From Nocardioides pantholopis (GTDB taxonomy: Bacteria > Actinomycetota > Actinomycetes > Propionibacteriales > Nocardioidaceae): a stretch of DNA of 64,000 nt. The stretch's first letter is position 1. The number at the start of each line of letters is the position of its first letter. The DNA lies in contig NZ_CP033324.1 of NCBI RefSeq assembly GCF_003710085.1, positions 1,178,001 through 1,242,000 of the forward strand, read 5' to 3'. Below, piece after piece: positions 49,256-58,035 of this stretch. Position numbers and translations under genes: made by a program. The notes under the pieces were generated by a model. It was not told the origin of the DNA, ran no database searches, and saw only the letters and a list, made by a program, of their open reading frames with translations.

Positions 49256-49329
49256 GGTGAGTAACGGGACTTGAACCCGCGACATCTGCGACCACAACGC
49301 AGCGCTCTACCAGCTGAGCTATACCCACC
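49256..49329 (-). tRNA. tRNA-His (GTG)
   Basis: On the minus strand: acceptor GTGGGTA/TACTCAC with an additional 5' G opposite the discriminator C (the tRNA-His hallmark), D arm GCTC/GAGC, anticodon stem CTGCG/CGCAG with loop TTGTGGT (anticodon GTG), T arm with TTCAAGT. CCA not encoded. Confidence 0.95.
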
Positions 49330-49376
49330 AAGGCTGGCTTCCCGGAGTGCGGGAGCCGGGCAGAAGTGTACGGGAA

Positions 49377-50024
49377 CTACTCGCCGCTCGCGGAATCGGC
49401 CCCGGCATCGGGGTCGGGGATGCCGGTCAGCGAGCCGCCGTGCTTCTGGGCCAGGGCCCGCGCCGCGTCGCTGTCGATGCCCGGGGACGGCAGGAAGACC
49501 GCCTCCCGGTAGTAGCGCAGCTCCTCGATGCTCTCCTGGATGTCGGCCAGCGCGCGGTGGTTGCCGCGCTTCGCCGGGGCCTGGAAGTAGGCCTTGGGGA
49601 ACCAGCGCCGCGAGAGCTCCTTGATCGAGGAGACGTCGACGATGCGGTAGTGCAGGAACGACTCGAGGTCGGGCATGTCGCGAGCCAGGAACGCGCGGTC
49701 GGTGCCGACGGTGTTCCCGGCCAGCGGCGGGCGGCTGCCGTCGGGACAGTGCTGCTTGATGTAGGCCAGCACCCGCTCCTCGGCCTCGGCCAGGGTGACC
49801 CCGTTGGCCAGCTCGGGCAGCAGGCCGGACTTCTCGTGCATCGAGCGCACGAAGTCGCCCATCTGCTCGAGCGCCTCGTCCGGGGGACGGACGATGATGT
49901 CGACGCCGTCGCCGAGCACGTTCAGGTCGAAGTCGGTGACCAGGGCCGCGACCTCGATCAGGGCGTCGGCACCGAGGTCGAGCCCGGTCATCTCGCAGTC
50001 GATCCAGACCAGTCGTTCGTTCAC
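49377..50024 (-). CDS. orn: Oligoribonuclease
   Basis: The 215-residue DEDDh exonuclease begins LVWIDCEMTGLDLGADALIEVAALVTD (ExoI motif with Asp and Glu). It has NTVGTDRAFLARDMPDLESFLHYRIVDVSSIKEL (ExoII/III region) and RGNHRALADIQESIEELRYYRE (His and Asp of ExoIII). It degrades 2-5-nt RNA, including the pGpG product of c-di-GMP turnover. GTG start at 50024. The C-terminal tail is acidic and about 20 residues longer than in E. coli. Confidence 0.95.
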   Translation of the reverse strand: MNERLVWIDCEMTGLDLGADALIEVAALVTDFDLNVLGDGVDIIVRPPDEALEQMGDFVRSMHEKSGLLPELANGVTLAEAEERVLAYIKQHCPDGSRPPLAGNTVGTDRAFLARDMPDLESFLHYRIVDVSSIKELSRRWFPKAYFQAPAKRGNHRALADIQESIEELRYYREAVFLPSPGIDSDAARALAQKHGGSLTGIPDPDAGADSASGE

Positions 50025-50103
50025 GAGGAGCCACCCTACGGCGTACCTCAGGTCCCGGGTCCTCGGGACCTTCGCCTCTCAGCGCCGACTCAGGCGACGG
50101 CCC

Positions 50104-50117
50104 TAGGGTGTCCTGCG
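50104..50117 (+). promoter_or_regulatory. TAGGGT -10 element, probably leaderless mRNA
   Basis: TAGGGT at 50104-50109 is followed by TCCTGC-type spacing to the GTG at 50117. This supports the GTG at 50117 over the in-frame GTG at 50108 inside the -10 hexamer. Confidence 0.5.
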
Positions 50118-50683
50118 TGAGGGAGTGGCTGGGTCTGCTGGCACGGGTGGTCGTCGGGGGCGTCTGGATCGCCGCCGGGGCCGCCAAGGTGACCGACCCC
50201 GCAGCGAGCGTGCAGGCCGTGCGTGCCTACGACCTGCTGCCGGACGCGGTGGTGCCGACCGTCGGCCACCTCCTCCCGGTCCTGGAGGTCGTCGTCGGCG
50301 CGACCCTGGTGCTCGGCGTGCTGGTGCGAGCCTCCGCGGTGCTCTCGGCGCTGCTGTTCGTGGCCTTCATCATCGGCATCGCCTCCGCGTGGAGCCGCGG
50401 CCTGCAGATCGACTGCGGCTGCTTCGGTGGCGGCGGGTACGACCCCGACGCCGCGTCGAAGTACCCCGTCGAGCTGGCCCGCGACGCGGTCCTGCTCGCG
50501 GTCTCGCTCTTCCTGGTCCGCTGGCCGCGCAGCAGGTACGCCGTGGACAACGTGCTGCTGCCGCAGCGGCGGCCGGCCGAGGACTCCCCGGACCAGGGCC
50601 GGGACCAGGGCCGGGACCAGGACCAGGACCCGGACCAGCTTCAGGATGAACACAGCACCGTCTCGTTGGAAGGTCAGAGCTGA
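50117..50683 (+). CDS. MauE/DoxX-family membrane protein
   Basis: The 188-residue product has four membrane helices with GGVWIAAGAAKVTDPAASVQAVRAYDLLP at the start and a Cys pair IDCGCFGGGGYDPDAA in the third loop, as in MauE-type proteins thought to reduce or form disulfides with a thioredoxin partner. A charged tail rich in DQGRDQ repeats follows helix 4. The next gene, one base away, encodes a DsbA-like protein, supporting a redox couple. Confidence 0.85.
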   Translation: MREWLGLLARVVVGGVWIAAGAAKVTDPAASVQAVRAYDLLPDAVVPTVGHLLPVLEVVVGATLVLGVLVRASAVLSALLFVAFIIGIASAWSRGLQIDCGCFGGGGYDPDAASKYPVELARDAVLLAVSLFLVRWPRSRYAVDNVLLPQRRPAEDSPDQGRDQGRDQDQDPDQLQDEHSTVSLEGQS

Positions 50684-51436
50684 ATGTCGAACAAGAACGC
50701 CACGGCGTCACGCAGCAAGCGAGCGGCCGAGGCCGTGCGTGAGCAGGAGCGCGAGGAGCGCCGCCGCCGGTGGCTGATGATCGGCGGGGTCGTGGTGGCG
50801 CTGGTCGCGATCGTCGTCGCCGGGACGTTCGCGCTGCGGGCGACCGACCCGACCAAGGACGTCGAGGCGCCCGCCGCCGGGGCCGCGAGCTCCGGGGTGC
50901 AGGAGTACGGCGTGAGCATCGGCGACCCGGACGCCCCCCGCAAGGTCGTCATCTACGAGGACTTCCTGTGCCCGTTCTGCGGTGACCTCGAGGCCGCCAC
51001 CCGCGAGGACCTGGTCCGGCTCGCCGACGAGGGCAAGGTCTTCGTCGAGTTCCGCCCCTTCGAGCTGCTGGGCGGGATCGGCGACTACTCCGCCCGCGTG
51101 ACCAACGCGTTCGCGGTCGTGCTGCAGGAGGCCGGCGCCGAGCAGGCCAAGGCGTTCCACGACATCGCCTTCGAGGAGCAGCCGGACGAGGGCGGCCCGT
51201 ACCCCGACGACGACGAGCTCGTCGAGTGGGCAGTGGCCGCCGGCGCCGACGAGGAGGCGGTCCGGGACGCGATCACCGAGGGCACCCAGCAGGAGTGGGT
51301 GGACCGGGCCACGCAGTCCGCCGAGGACGCCGGCGTGCGGTCCACGCCGACGGTCCTCGTCGACGGTGAGGTCTTCCAGGCCGGCGGAACCGCCGAGGAG
51401 CTCGGCGAGGCGCTCGTCGAGGAGCTGGACGGCTAA
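50684..51436 (+). CDS. DsbA-like membrane-anchored thiol oxidoreductase
   Basis: The 250-residue product has a cytoplasmic basic N-terminus, one membrane helix (about 33-53) and an extracytoplasmic DsbA/thioredoxin domain with CPFC (Cys 96 and Cys 99) and the cis-Pro in VRSTPTVLVDGEVFQAGG. It forms or shuffles disulfides in exported proteins. Directly follows the MauE-like gene, its likely redox partner. Confidence 0.9.
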   Translation: MSNKNATASRSKRAAEAVREQEREERRRRWLMIGGVVVALVAIVVAGTFALRATDPTKDVEAPAAGAASSGVQEYGVSIGDPDAPRKVVIYEDFLCPFCGDLEAATREDLVRLADEGKVFVEFRPFELLGGIGDYSARVTNAFAVVLQEAGAEQAKAFHDIAFEEQPDEGGPYPDDDELVEWAVAAGADEEAVRDAITEGTQQEWVDRATQSAEDAGVRSTPTVLVDGEVFQAGGTAEELGEALVEELDG

Positions 51437-51477
51437 ACGGCTGGCCAGGCGCTGGGCGGCCGGGCACACTGCTCCGG

Positions 51478-52530
51478 ATGAGCGACCAGACCAACCTCAG
51501 CGCGTTCATCCGCGGGCTGCCCAAGGCCGAGCTGCACGTCCACCACGTCGGGTCCGCGTCGCCGCGGATCGTCAGCGAGCTGGCGGCGCGGCACCCGGGG
51601 ACCGTCCCGAGCGACCTCGACGAGCTGCGCCGGTTCTTCGAGTTCCGCGACTTCGCGCACTTCATCGAGATCTACCTCGCGGTCGTCGCCCTGATCCGCA
51701 CGCCGGAGGACATCCGCTACCTGACCTACGAGATCGGGCGGGAGATGGCCGAGGGGCAGCGGCTGCGCTACGCCGAGCTCACCTGCACGCCGTACACCTC
51801 GGTGCGTCCGTACGACGAGGGCGCCGGGATGGCGATCGAGGCCTACACCGAGGCCCTCGAGGACGCCCGGGTGGCGGTGCAGCGCGACTTCGGGCTGGTG
51901 CTGCGCTGGATCTACGACATCCCGGGCGAGTTCGGGCTGCCCGCCGCCGACGCGACCCTGGGCTACGCGCTGGACCACCGGCCCGACGCGCTGGTCGGGT
52001 TCGGGCTCGGCGGGCCCGAGACGGGGGTGCCGCGGGCGCAGTTCCGGCGGCACTTCGAGGCGGCGCGCGCGGCGGGGCTGCACAGCGTGCCGCACGCCGG
52101 GGAGACCACCGGCCCGGAGACCATCTGGGACGCCGTGCGGGTGCTGGGCGCCGAGCGGATCGGCCACGGCACGTCCGCGGCGCAGGACCCCGCCCTGCTG
52201 GCGCACCTGGCAGAGCACGGCATCCCGCTCGAGGTCGCCCCGACCTCGAACGTCGCCACGCGCGCGGTCGCGAGCCTGGCCGAGCACCCGATCCGCGCCT
52301 TCCGCGACGCCGGGGTCACGATCACCGTGAACTCCGACGACCCGCCGATGTTCGCCACCTCCCTGACCCAGGAGTACGCCGTGGCGGCGGAGCTGCTCGA
52401 GCTCGACCAGGCGGGGGTGGCCGAGCTGGCCCGGACCGCGGTCCGGGTGTCCTTCGCCGAGGACGACGTACGCCGCCGGGTGCTCGCCGAGATCGACGAG
52501 TACGCCGCCACGCAGGCCCTCGTGCGCTGA
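51478..52530 (+). CDS. add: Adenosine deaminase family protein
   Basis: The 350-residue product has the zinc H-x-H in PKAELHVHHVGSASPRI (usually HVHLDGS; the variant HHVGSA is known in actinobacterial homologues as I recall), VPHAGETTGPETIWDAV, GAERIGHGTSAAQDPALL and VTITVNSDDPPMFATSLTQEY (catalytic His and Asp pair). It deaminates adenosine or a related purine such as aminodeoxyfutalosine. ATG start 41 bp after the DsbA-like gene. Confidence 0.88.
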   Translation: MSDQTNLSAFIRGLPKAELHVHHVGSASPRIVSELAARHPGTVPSDLDELRRFFEFRDFAHFIEIYLAVVALIRTPEDIRYLTYEIGREMAEGQRLRYAELTCTPYTSVRPYDEGAGMAIEAYTEALEDARVAVQRDFGLVLRWIYDIPGEFGLPAADATLGYALDHRPDALVGFGLGGPETGVPRAQFRRHFEAARAAGLHSVPHAGETTGPETIWDAVRVLGAERIGHGTSAAQDPALLAHLAEHGIPLEVAPTSNVATRAVASLAEHPIRAFRDAGVTITVNSDDPPMFATSLTQEYAVAAELLELDQAGVAELARTAVRVSFAEDDVRRRVLAEIDEYAATQALVR

Positions 52531-52588
52531 GCGGCCACGCCCGGAGGGGTGATGGTGTCCGCCGAGGGGTCCGGGTACAGAACGGGCC

Positions 52589-53707
52589 GTGACCACCCTC
52601 AGCGCGCCCGCGGGCACCGATAGCTCCCGCCCCGACCAGCTGGTGGTCGCCTCGGTCCCGGCCGGGCACGTCTACGTCCGGCACCTGGCCCCCGAGACCG
52701 GGCCGGGAGCGGTCCGGCTGCCCGACCCCGACCCCGACTCCCCGGAGCGCTCCGCTGTCGAGAAGTGGTGGCCGCCGGTGATGCTGGACCCGCGGTGGGC
52801 GGCGGAGGCCGACTTCGACCTGATGCACCTGCAGTTCGGCTTCGACTCCTGCTCGCTGGAGCAGCTGCACGAGCTGGTGGCCACGCTGCGTCGCCGCGGC
52901 AAGCCGCTGGTCTTCACGGTGCACGACCTGCGCAACCCGCACCACCTCGAGCGGGGCGTGCACGACGCCCAGCTCGACGTGCTGGTGCCGGCCGCCGACG
53001 CCGTGGTGACGCTGACCCGGGGCGCCGCGGCGGAGATCCGACGGCGCTGGGACCGCGAGGCGCTGGTGCTGCCGCACCCGCACGTCGTGGACCTCCCGAC
53101 GATGGTGCTCGCGCAGCAGGCCCGGGCCCACCGCCGCACCGACCGGTTCCGGGTCGGGGTGCACGCCAAGAGCCTGCGGGCCAGCATGGACCCGCTGCGG
53201 ATCCTGCCGACCCTGGTCGACACGGTGCGCGGGCTGCCCGGTGCGGTGCTCCAGGTGAACGTCCACCACGACGTCCACGACCGCGACGGGGCGCGCCACG
53301 ACGCCGAGCTCACGGCGTACCTGGACTCCGGGCAGGCGCGCGGCGACCTGGAGCTGGCGGTCCACGACTTCCTGCCCGACGCCGACCTGTGGGACTACCT
53401 GAGCTCCCTCGACGTCTCGGTGCTGCCCTACCGCTTCGGCACCCACTCCGGGTGGCTGGAGGCCTGCCGCGACCTCGGCACCACCGTGGTCGCGCCCAGC
53501 TGCGGCTACTTCGCCGACCAGGGCCCGGTGCTGGGCTACGTCCACGACGAGGAGCGGGGCTTCGATCCCGACTCGCTGGCGGCCGCGATCGTCGAGGCCC
53601 ACCGGAGCCGGCCCCGGCTCGGCGTCGGGGTCGAGGAGCGCCGGACCCAGCGGGCGGAGGTCGCGGCGGCGCACGAGCGGCTCTACCGCGCCGTGGCCGC
53701 CCGATGA
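52589..53707 (+). CDS. Glycosyltransferase, GT-B fold (GT4-like)
   Basis: The 372-residue product shows the two-domain GT-B layout. The N-terminal domain contains DLMHLQFGFDSCSLEQLHELVATLRRRGKPLVFTVHDLRNPHHLE; the C-terminal domain contains FLPDADLWDYLSSLDVSVLPYRFGTHSGWLEACRDLGTTVVAPSCGYFADQG, a GT4-type donor-binding region. GTG start. First gene of a four-gene glycosyltransferase run with 4-bp overlaps or short gaps. Confidence 0.82.
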   Translation: MTTLSAPAGTDSSRPDQLVVASVPAGHVYVRHLAPETGPGAVRLPDPDPDSPERSAVEKWWPPVMLDPRWAAEADFDLMHLQFGFDSCSLEQLHELVATLRRRGKPLVFTVHDLRNPHHLERGVHDAQLDVLVPAADAVVTLTRGAAAEIRRRWDREALVLPHPHVVDLPTMVLAQQARAHRRTDRFRVGVHAKSLRASMDPLRILPTLVDTVRGLPGAVLQVNVHHDVHDRDGARHDAELTAYLDSGQARGDLELAVHDFLPDADLWDYLSSLDVSVLPYRFGTHSGWLEACRDLGTTVVAPSCGYFADQGPVLGYVHDEERGFDPDSLAAAIVEAHRSRPRLGVGVEERRTQRAEVAAAHERLYRAVAAR

Positions 53708-54771
53708 GGATCTGCCTGATCGCGTCGAGCAGGTTCCCGGTCCGTGAGCCGTTCGCCGGCGGGCTGGAGGCGATGACCGCCCACCTCGCGCGCGAGCTGG
53801 TGCGGCGGGGCCACGACGTCGCGGTCTTCGCCGCCCCCGGGTCGGACCCGGACCTGCCGGTGACCGAGCTGCCGCTGCCGGTCTTCGCGTCGAGCCCCGC
53901 CGCCCGCGCCGACGTCGGCGCCCCGCCCGAGGCCTGGATGGCCGAGCACCACGCCTACCTGGGCCTGATGCTGGAGCTGGCCCGCACCGGCGCCGAGCGC
54001 TTCGACGTCGTGCACAACAACAGCCTGCACCACCTGCCGGTCGCGATGGCCTCGGCCGTTCCGGTCCCGATGGTGACCACCCTGCACACGCCGCCGGTGC
54101 CGTGGCTGGAGTCAGCGATCGCCCTGGACCCCGACGCGTCCCGCTTCATCGCGGTGAGCCGCTTCACCGCCGACGCGTGGCGGCACCGGGTGAGCAGCCG
54201 CACCGTGCACAACGGCGTCGACACCGACGTCTGGCGCCTCGGGGAGGGCGGCGGCCGGGCGGTCTGGTCGGGGCGGCTGGTGCCCGAGAAGGCGCCGCAC
54301 GTCGCGATCGACGCCGCCCGCGAGGCCGGGATGCCGCTGGTGCTGCTCGGCCCGGTGCTGGACCCGGCGTACTTCGCGCGGGAGGTGGCGCCCCGCCTCG
54401 GTGGCGACGTCGAGTACGCCGGCCACCTGCCCCAGCACCGGATCGCCGCGCTGCTGGCGGCGGCCTCGGTCGCGGTGGTCACGCCCGCCTGGGACGAGCC
54501 GTACGGGCTGGTCGCCGCCGAGGCGATGGCCTGCGGGACCCCGGTCGCCTCCTACGCCCGCGGCGCGCTGCCCGAGGTGGTCGCCCCGCAGGCGGGTCGG
54601 CTGGCGCCGCCCGGGGACGTCGCGGCGCTGGCGACCGCGATCCGCGAGGCCGCGGGACTGGACCGAGCGGCCGTGCGCGAGCACGCGGTGCGGCACTGCT
54701 CGCTGGACCGGATGGTCAGCGAGTACGAGCGCTGCTACGCCGAGCTGGTCGCCGGCCCGGTCGCCGCGTGA
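53704..54771 (+). CDS. Glycosyltransferase family 4
   Basis: The 355-residue product has FAGGLEAMTAHLARELVRRGHDVAVFA, FDVVHNNSLHHLPVAMA, SRFTADAWRHRV, HNGVDTDVWRL, GRLVPEKAPHVAIDAAREAG and TPAWDEPYGLVAAEAMACGTPVASYARGALPEVV, which is the E-x7-E donor motif of GT4. Retaining transferase, probably using a nucleotide hexose. The ATG overlaps the upstream stop. Confidence 0.92.
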   Translation: MRICLIASSRFPVREPFAGGLEAMTAHLARELVRRGHDVAVFAAPGSDPDLPVTELPLPVFASSPAARADVGAPPEAWMAEHHAYLGLMLELARTGAERFDVVHNNSLHHLPVAMASAVPVPMVTTLHTPPVPWLESAIALDPDASRFIAVSRFTADAWRHRVSSRTVHNGVDTDVWRLGEGGGRAVWSGRLVPEKAPHVAIDAAREAGMPLVLLGPVLDPAYFAREVAPRLGGDVEYAGHLPQHRIAALLAAASVAVVTPAWDEPYGLVAAEAMACGTPVASYARGALPEVVAPQAGRLAPPGDVAALATAIREAAGLDRAAVREHAVRHCSLDRMVSEYERCYAELVAGPVAA

Positions 54772-54781
54772 GGCCGGGACC

Positions 54782-55759
54782 GTGATCGGCTACTACGTCC
54801 ACCACCAGGGCGCCGGGCACCAGCACCGGGCGGCGGCGCTGGCGCGCGCGCTGGACGAGCCCGTCGTGGGCATCTCCTCAGCCCCGCGCCCGGCCGACTG
54901 GCCGGGGGAGTGGCTGCACCTGGACCGCGACGACGAGGGCGGGACGGCCCTCGACCCGACCGCGGCCGGGCGGCTGCACTGGGTCCCGCTCGGCGACGCC
55001 GGCCTGCGCCGGCGTACCGCCCGGGTCGCGCGGTGGCTCGACGCGGCCCGTCCGCGGCTGCTGGTCGCCGACGTCTCCGTGGAGATCGCGCTGCTGGCCC
55101 GGTTGCACGGCGTCCCGGTCGTGACGGTGGTGGTGCCCGGCTGCCGGGGCGACGCCGCGCACCGGCTCGGCTTCGACGTCTCCGCCGAGCTGGTCGGCCT
55201 GTGGCCGCCCGAGGCGGCCGGGATGCTGCGTGACGTCCCCGCCGAGGTGGCGGGCCGGGTGCGGGCGCTGGGCGGGCTCTCGCGCTTCCCGGTACGCCGT
55301 CCCCGGCCGCGGCGGCCCGGCCCGCCGCGGGTGGCCTACCTGGCCGGGACGGGCGGCCGGGTCGACGACGCCCTGGACGCGGCGCGCGCCCAGACCCCGG
55401 GCTGGGAGTGGAGCGTGCTGAGCCGGCAGCACGGCTCCTGGGTGGCCGACCCCCGCGCCGTCGTCGAGGACGCGGACGTCGTGGTGACCCACGCCGGCCA
55501 GAACGCGCTGGCCGAGGTGGCCGCGGCGCGCCGGCCCGCCGTGGTGGTGCCGCAGCCGCGCCCGCACGACGAGCAGGTGACGACCGCCGACGTCCTGGCC
55601 GCCGGGCCGTGGCCGGCGCTGGTGGAGCCGGTGTTCCCGGCGCAGGGCTGGGAGCGGCGGCTCGCGGAGGCGGCCGCCCTGGACGGCGAGGCCTGGGCGC
55701 CGTGGTGCGACGGCGCTGCTGCACACCGGTTCGCGGCGCTGCTGCAGGGGACCCGATGA
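54782..55759 (+). CDS. MurG/GT28-like glycosyltransferase
   Basis: The 325-residue product begins IGYYVHHQGAGHQHRAAALARAL, the glycine-rich N-terminal loop of MurG-type enzymes. DADVVVTHAGQNALAEVAAARRPAVVVPQPRPHDEQVTTADVL matches the acceptor/donor site found in GT28 and in the UGT-like enzymes. Its role next to GT4 and GT2 genes is assembly of a glycoconjugate. GTG start 10 bp after the GT4 stop. Confidence 0.85.
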   Translation: MIGYYVHHQGAGHQHRAAALARALDEPVVGISSAPRPADWPGEWLHLDRDDEGGTALDPTAAGRLHWVPLGDAGLRRRTARVARWLDAARPRLLVADVSVEIALLARLHGVPVVTVVVPGCRGDAAHRLGFDVSAELVGLWPPEAAGMLRDVPAEVAGRVRALGGLSRFPVRRPRPRRPGPPRVAYLAGTGGRVDDALDAARAQTPGWEWSVLSRQHGSWVADPRAVVEDADVVVTHAGQNALAEVAAARRPAVVVPQPRPHDEQVTTADVLAAGPWPALVEPVFPAQGWERRLAEAAALDGEAWAPWCDGAAAHRFAALLQGTR

Positions 55760-56616
55760 GCGGGCCCGTCCGGGTCGGGGTGGTGACGATCGCGTCCGGG
55801 CGCCACGAGCACCTGGCCGCGCAGCACGCGTCGCTCGCCGCCGGCAGCCGGCGGCCGGACACCTGGGTGCTGGTGGCGATGGACGACAGCGAGCTGGCGA
55901 CCTGGCCGGAGCGCGACGGCCTACGCCCCGCCGTCCACCCGGTCGCGCGGGAGCCGCACGGGCTCCCGCTGGCTCGGGCCCGCAACACCGGCGTCGCGGC
56001 CGCCCTCGACGTGGGGTGCGACGTCGTGGTCTGCCTCGACGTCGACTGCCTCGCGGGTCCCGACCTCGTCGCGGCGTACGCCGACGTGGTCGGGCGGCGC
56101 CCCGGCACGGTCTGGTCCGGGCCGGTCACCTACCTCGACCCGCCCGGCCCGGCCGGCTACCCCCTGGACCGCCTGCCGGCGCTGGACGCCCCGCACCCGG
56201 CGCGGCCCGCCCCGGCGCCGGGGGAGGAGGTCGACGGTGCGAACCCCGACCTGTTCTGGTCGCTGTCCTTCGGGTTCTCCGCCGAGGCCTGGACCGCTGC
56301 CGGCGGGTTCGACGAGGCGTACGTCGGCTACGGCGGCGAGGACACCGACTTCGGCCGCCGGCTCGGGGCCGCGGGCGTCGGCCTCGGCTGGGTGGGAGCC
56401 GCTCGCGCCTACCACCAGTGGCACCCGGTCTCCGACCCGCCGGTCGAGCACCTCGACGACATCCTGCGCAACGCCGCGCTCTTCCACGACCGGTGGGGCG
56501 GATGGCCGATGGGCGGCTGGCTGAGCGAGTTCGAACGGCTCGGGCTGGTGGAGCAGCGTGCCGGCCGGTGGGTGCGGACAGCCGAGCGGGTCAGCGCCGG
56601 TCGGAGTGCCGGGTGA
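55756..56616 (+). CDS. Glycosyltransferase, GT-A fold (GT2-like)
   Basis: The 286-residue product has VGVVTIASGRHEHLAAQHASLAAGSRRPDTWVLVAMDD, CDVVVCLDVDCLAGPDLVAAY with the DxD metal motif, and GGFDEAYVGYGGEDTDFGRRLGAAGVGLGWVGAARAYHQWHP, the ED-type active-site stretch. The end runs 26 bp into the convergent DUF6314 gene. Confidence 0.9.
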   Translation: MSGPVRVGVVTIASGRHEHLAAQHASLAAGSRRPDTWVLVAMDDSELATWPERDGLRPAVHPVAREPHGLPLARARNTGVAAALDVGCDVVVCLDVDCLAGPDLVAAYADVVGRRPGTVWSGPVTYLDPPGPAGYPLDRLPALDAPHPARPAPAPGEEVDGANPDLFWSLSFGFSAEAWTAAGGFDEAYVGYGGEDTDFGRRLGAAGVGLGWVGAARAYHQWHPVSDPPVEHLDDILRNAALFHDRWGGWPMGGWLSEFERLGLVEQRAGRWVRTAERVSAGRSAG

Positions 56617-57016
56617 CCATCACGTAGTCCTTGTGCGGGCCGGTGGTCCGCCAGGTCACGGTCCAGGCCCGGGCGTCGCCGGCGACCAGGCCGCGGTAGT
56701 GGTCGGCGCCGCAGGGGTGGTCGACCTCGCTGCCGACCGACCAGGGGTGGAAGTCCCGGCCGTCGGAGAAGAGCACCCACCAGCCCTCGTCGCCCCGGCG
56801 TACGACGTCGAGGGTGCGGCCGACCTCGACCGACCCGCCGGACCAGGTCATCACGCCCTCCTCGGTCCACCGGACGTGGTCCTCGGCGAGCCGGGCCAGG
56901 CTCGCGGAGCCGGTGACCCGGCGGACCTCGCCGCCGAGCCGGTCGTCGACCTCCCGCTCCAGCGTCCAGGTGCCGAGCAGGTCGGTCGGGAGCAGCGGAG
57001 CGTCGGTGGCGGGCAC
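56591..57016 (-). CDS. DUF6314-like small beta-barrel protein
   Basis: The 141-residue product begins LLPTDLLGTWTLEREVDDRLGGEVRRVTGSASL and ends PHKDYVMVTRHSDRR. The GTW.LER start and the strand-rich composition match the actinobacterial DUF6314 family as I recall it, which resembles lipocalin-like folds. Function unknown. GTG start; the 3' end overlaps the GT2-like gene. Confidence 0.65.
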   Translation of the reverse strand: MPATDAPLLPTDLLGTWTLEREVDDRLGGEVRRVTGSASLARLAEDHVRWTEEGVMTWSGGSVEVGRTLDVVRRGDEGWWVLFSDGRDFHPWSVGSEVDHPCGADHYRGLVAGDARAWTVTWRTTGPHKDYVMVTRHSDRR

Positions 57017-57078
57017 GCCCCCATTCTTCCCGACCGGCGGAGCCGCGGCGAACCCGATTATCCAGTGGGTCGGTGGAC

Positions 57079-57090
57079 TAACATGGCTTC
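57079..57090 (+). promoter_or_regulatory. TAACAT -10 element, short leader
   Basis: TAACAT (57079-57084) fits TANNNT and sits 6 bp before the ATG at 57091, suggesting a nearly leaderless mRNA for the GH43-like gene. No convincing -35 is seen. Confidence 0.4.
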
Positions 57091-57978
57091 ATGACCGCCG
57101 ACACCCTCGCGCTCCCGACCTACGACGACGCCCGGGTCGTGGTGCCCGCGCCCGCCGCCGGCCCCGGCAACTGGGCGGGCGCCGCGAGCGCGGTGCTGCA
57201 CGAGGGCGTGTTCTGGCTGACCTGGCGGGTGCGCCGGCCGCTGACCGACGGCCGCGGGGTCTCGGTGGTGGTGGCGCGCTCCGACGACGGCGAGCGCTTC
57301 GAGCCGGTCGTCGAGGTGCGCCGTGAGGCGTTCGGCGCGGAGTCCTTCGAGCGGCCGGTCCTGGTCCCGCTGCCGGGCGGGGGCTGGCGGCTCTACCTCT
57401 CCTGCGCCACCCCGGGCTCGAAGCACTGGTGGGTCGACAGCCTCACCGCCGCGAGCGTCGAGGGGCTGCCGCTGGGGGAGCGACGGATCGTGCTGCCCGG
57501 CGACGAGCGCACCGCTGTCAAGGACCCGGTCATCCTCCGCGGCGAGCACGGCTGGGACATGTGGCTGTGCTGCCACCCGCTGACCGAGACCGGCGCCGAG
57601 GACCGGATGACGACCCGGCACCTCACCAGCGACGACGGCCTGAGGTGGACCGACCGCGGCGAGGTGCTCGTCGGCCGTCCGGGGAGCTGGGACGCCCGCG
57701 GCGCCCGGGTCACCGCGGTGCTGACCGAGGAGCCGCTCAGCGTGCTGTACGACGGACGCCCGGACGCCGCCTCGAACTGGCACGAGACGACCGGCGTGGC
57801 CCGGTGGGACGGCGAGCGGCTGGTCGCCGACGAGGCGCTGGCGCCGATCCGCTCGCCGCACTCCGACGGCGCGTTCCGGTACGCCGCGGCGGTGCCGCTG
57901 CCGTCGGGAGAGACCCGCTTCTACATCGAGGCCGCCCGGCCCGACGGCGCCCACGACCTGGTGACAGTGGTCCGCTGA
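57091..57978 (+). CDS. Glycoside-hydrolase-family-43-like five-bladed propeller protein
   Basis: The 295-residue product has repeated blades with the patterns NWAGAASAVLHEGVFWLTWRVRRPL, SFERPVLVPLPGGGWRLYLSCATPGSKHW, AVKDPVILRGEHGWDMWLCCH and SVLYDGRPDAASNW. Asp and Glu residues at blade turns resemble GH43/GH130-type active sites, but the sequence is not complete enough to name a substrate. It lies within a glycosyltransferase cluster. Confidence 0.75.
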   Translation: MTADTLALPTYDDARVVVPAPAAGPGNWAGAASAVLHEGVFWLTWRVRRPLTDGRGVSVVVARSDDGERFEPVVEVRREAFGAESFERPVLVPLPGGGWRLYLSCATPGSKHWWVDSLTAASVEGLPLGERRIVLPGDERTAVKDPVILRGEHGWDMWLCCHPLTETGAEDRMTTRHLTSDDGLRWTDRGEVLVGRPGSWDARGARVTAVLTEEPLSVLYDGRPDAASNWHETTGVARWDGERLVADEALAPIRSPHSDGAFRYAAAVPLPSGETRFYIEAARPDGAHDLVTVVR

Positions 57979-57983
57979 CCCGG

Positions 57984-58019
57984 CCCGGCGTTCCCGGCGT
58001 TCCCGGCCTTCCCGGCCTT
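57984..58019. repeat. Four tandem copies of a 9-bp unit CCCGGC(G/C)TT
   Basis: Two copies of CCCGGCGTT followed by two of CCCGGCCTT, between the convergent GH43-like and sulfotransferase genes. Confidence 0.9.
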
Positions 58020-58035
58020 CCCGGGCGGACGCCGG

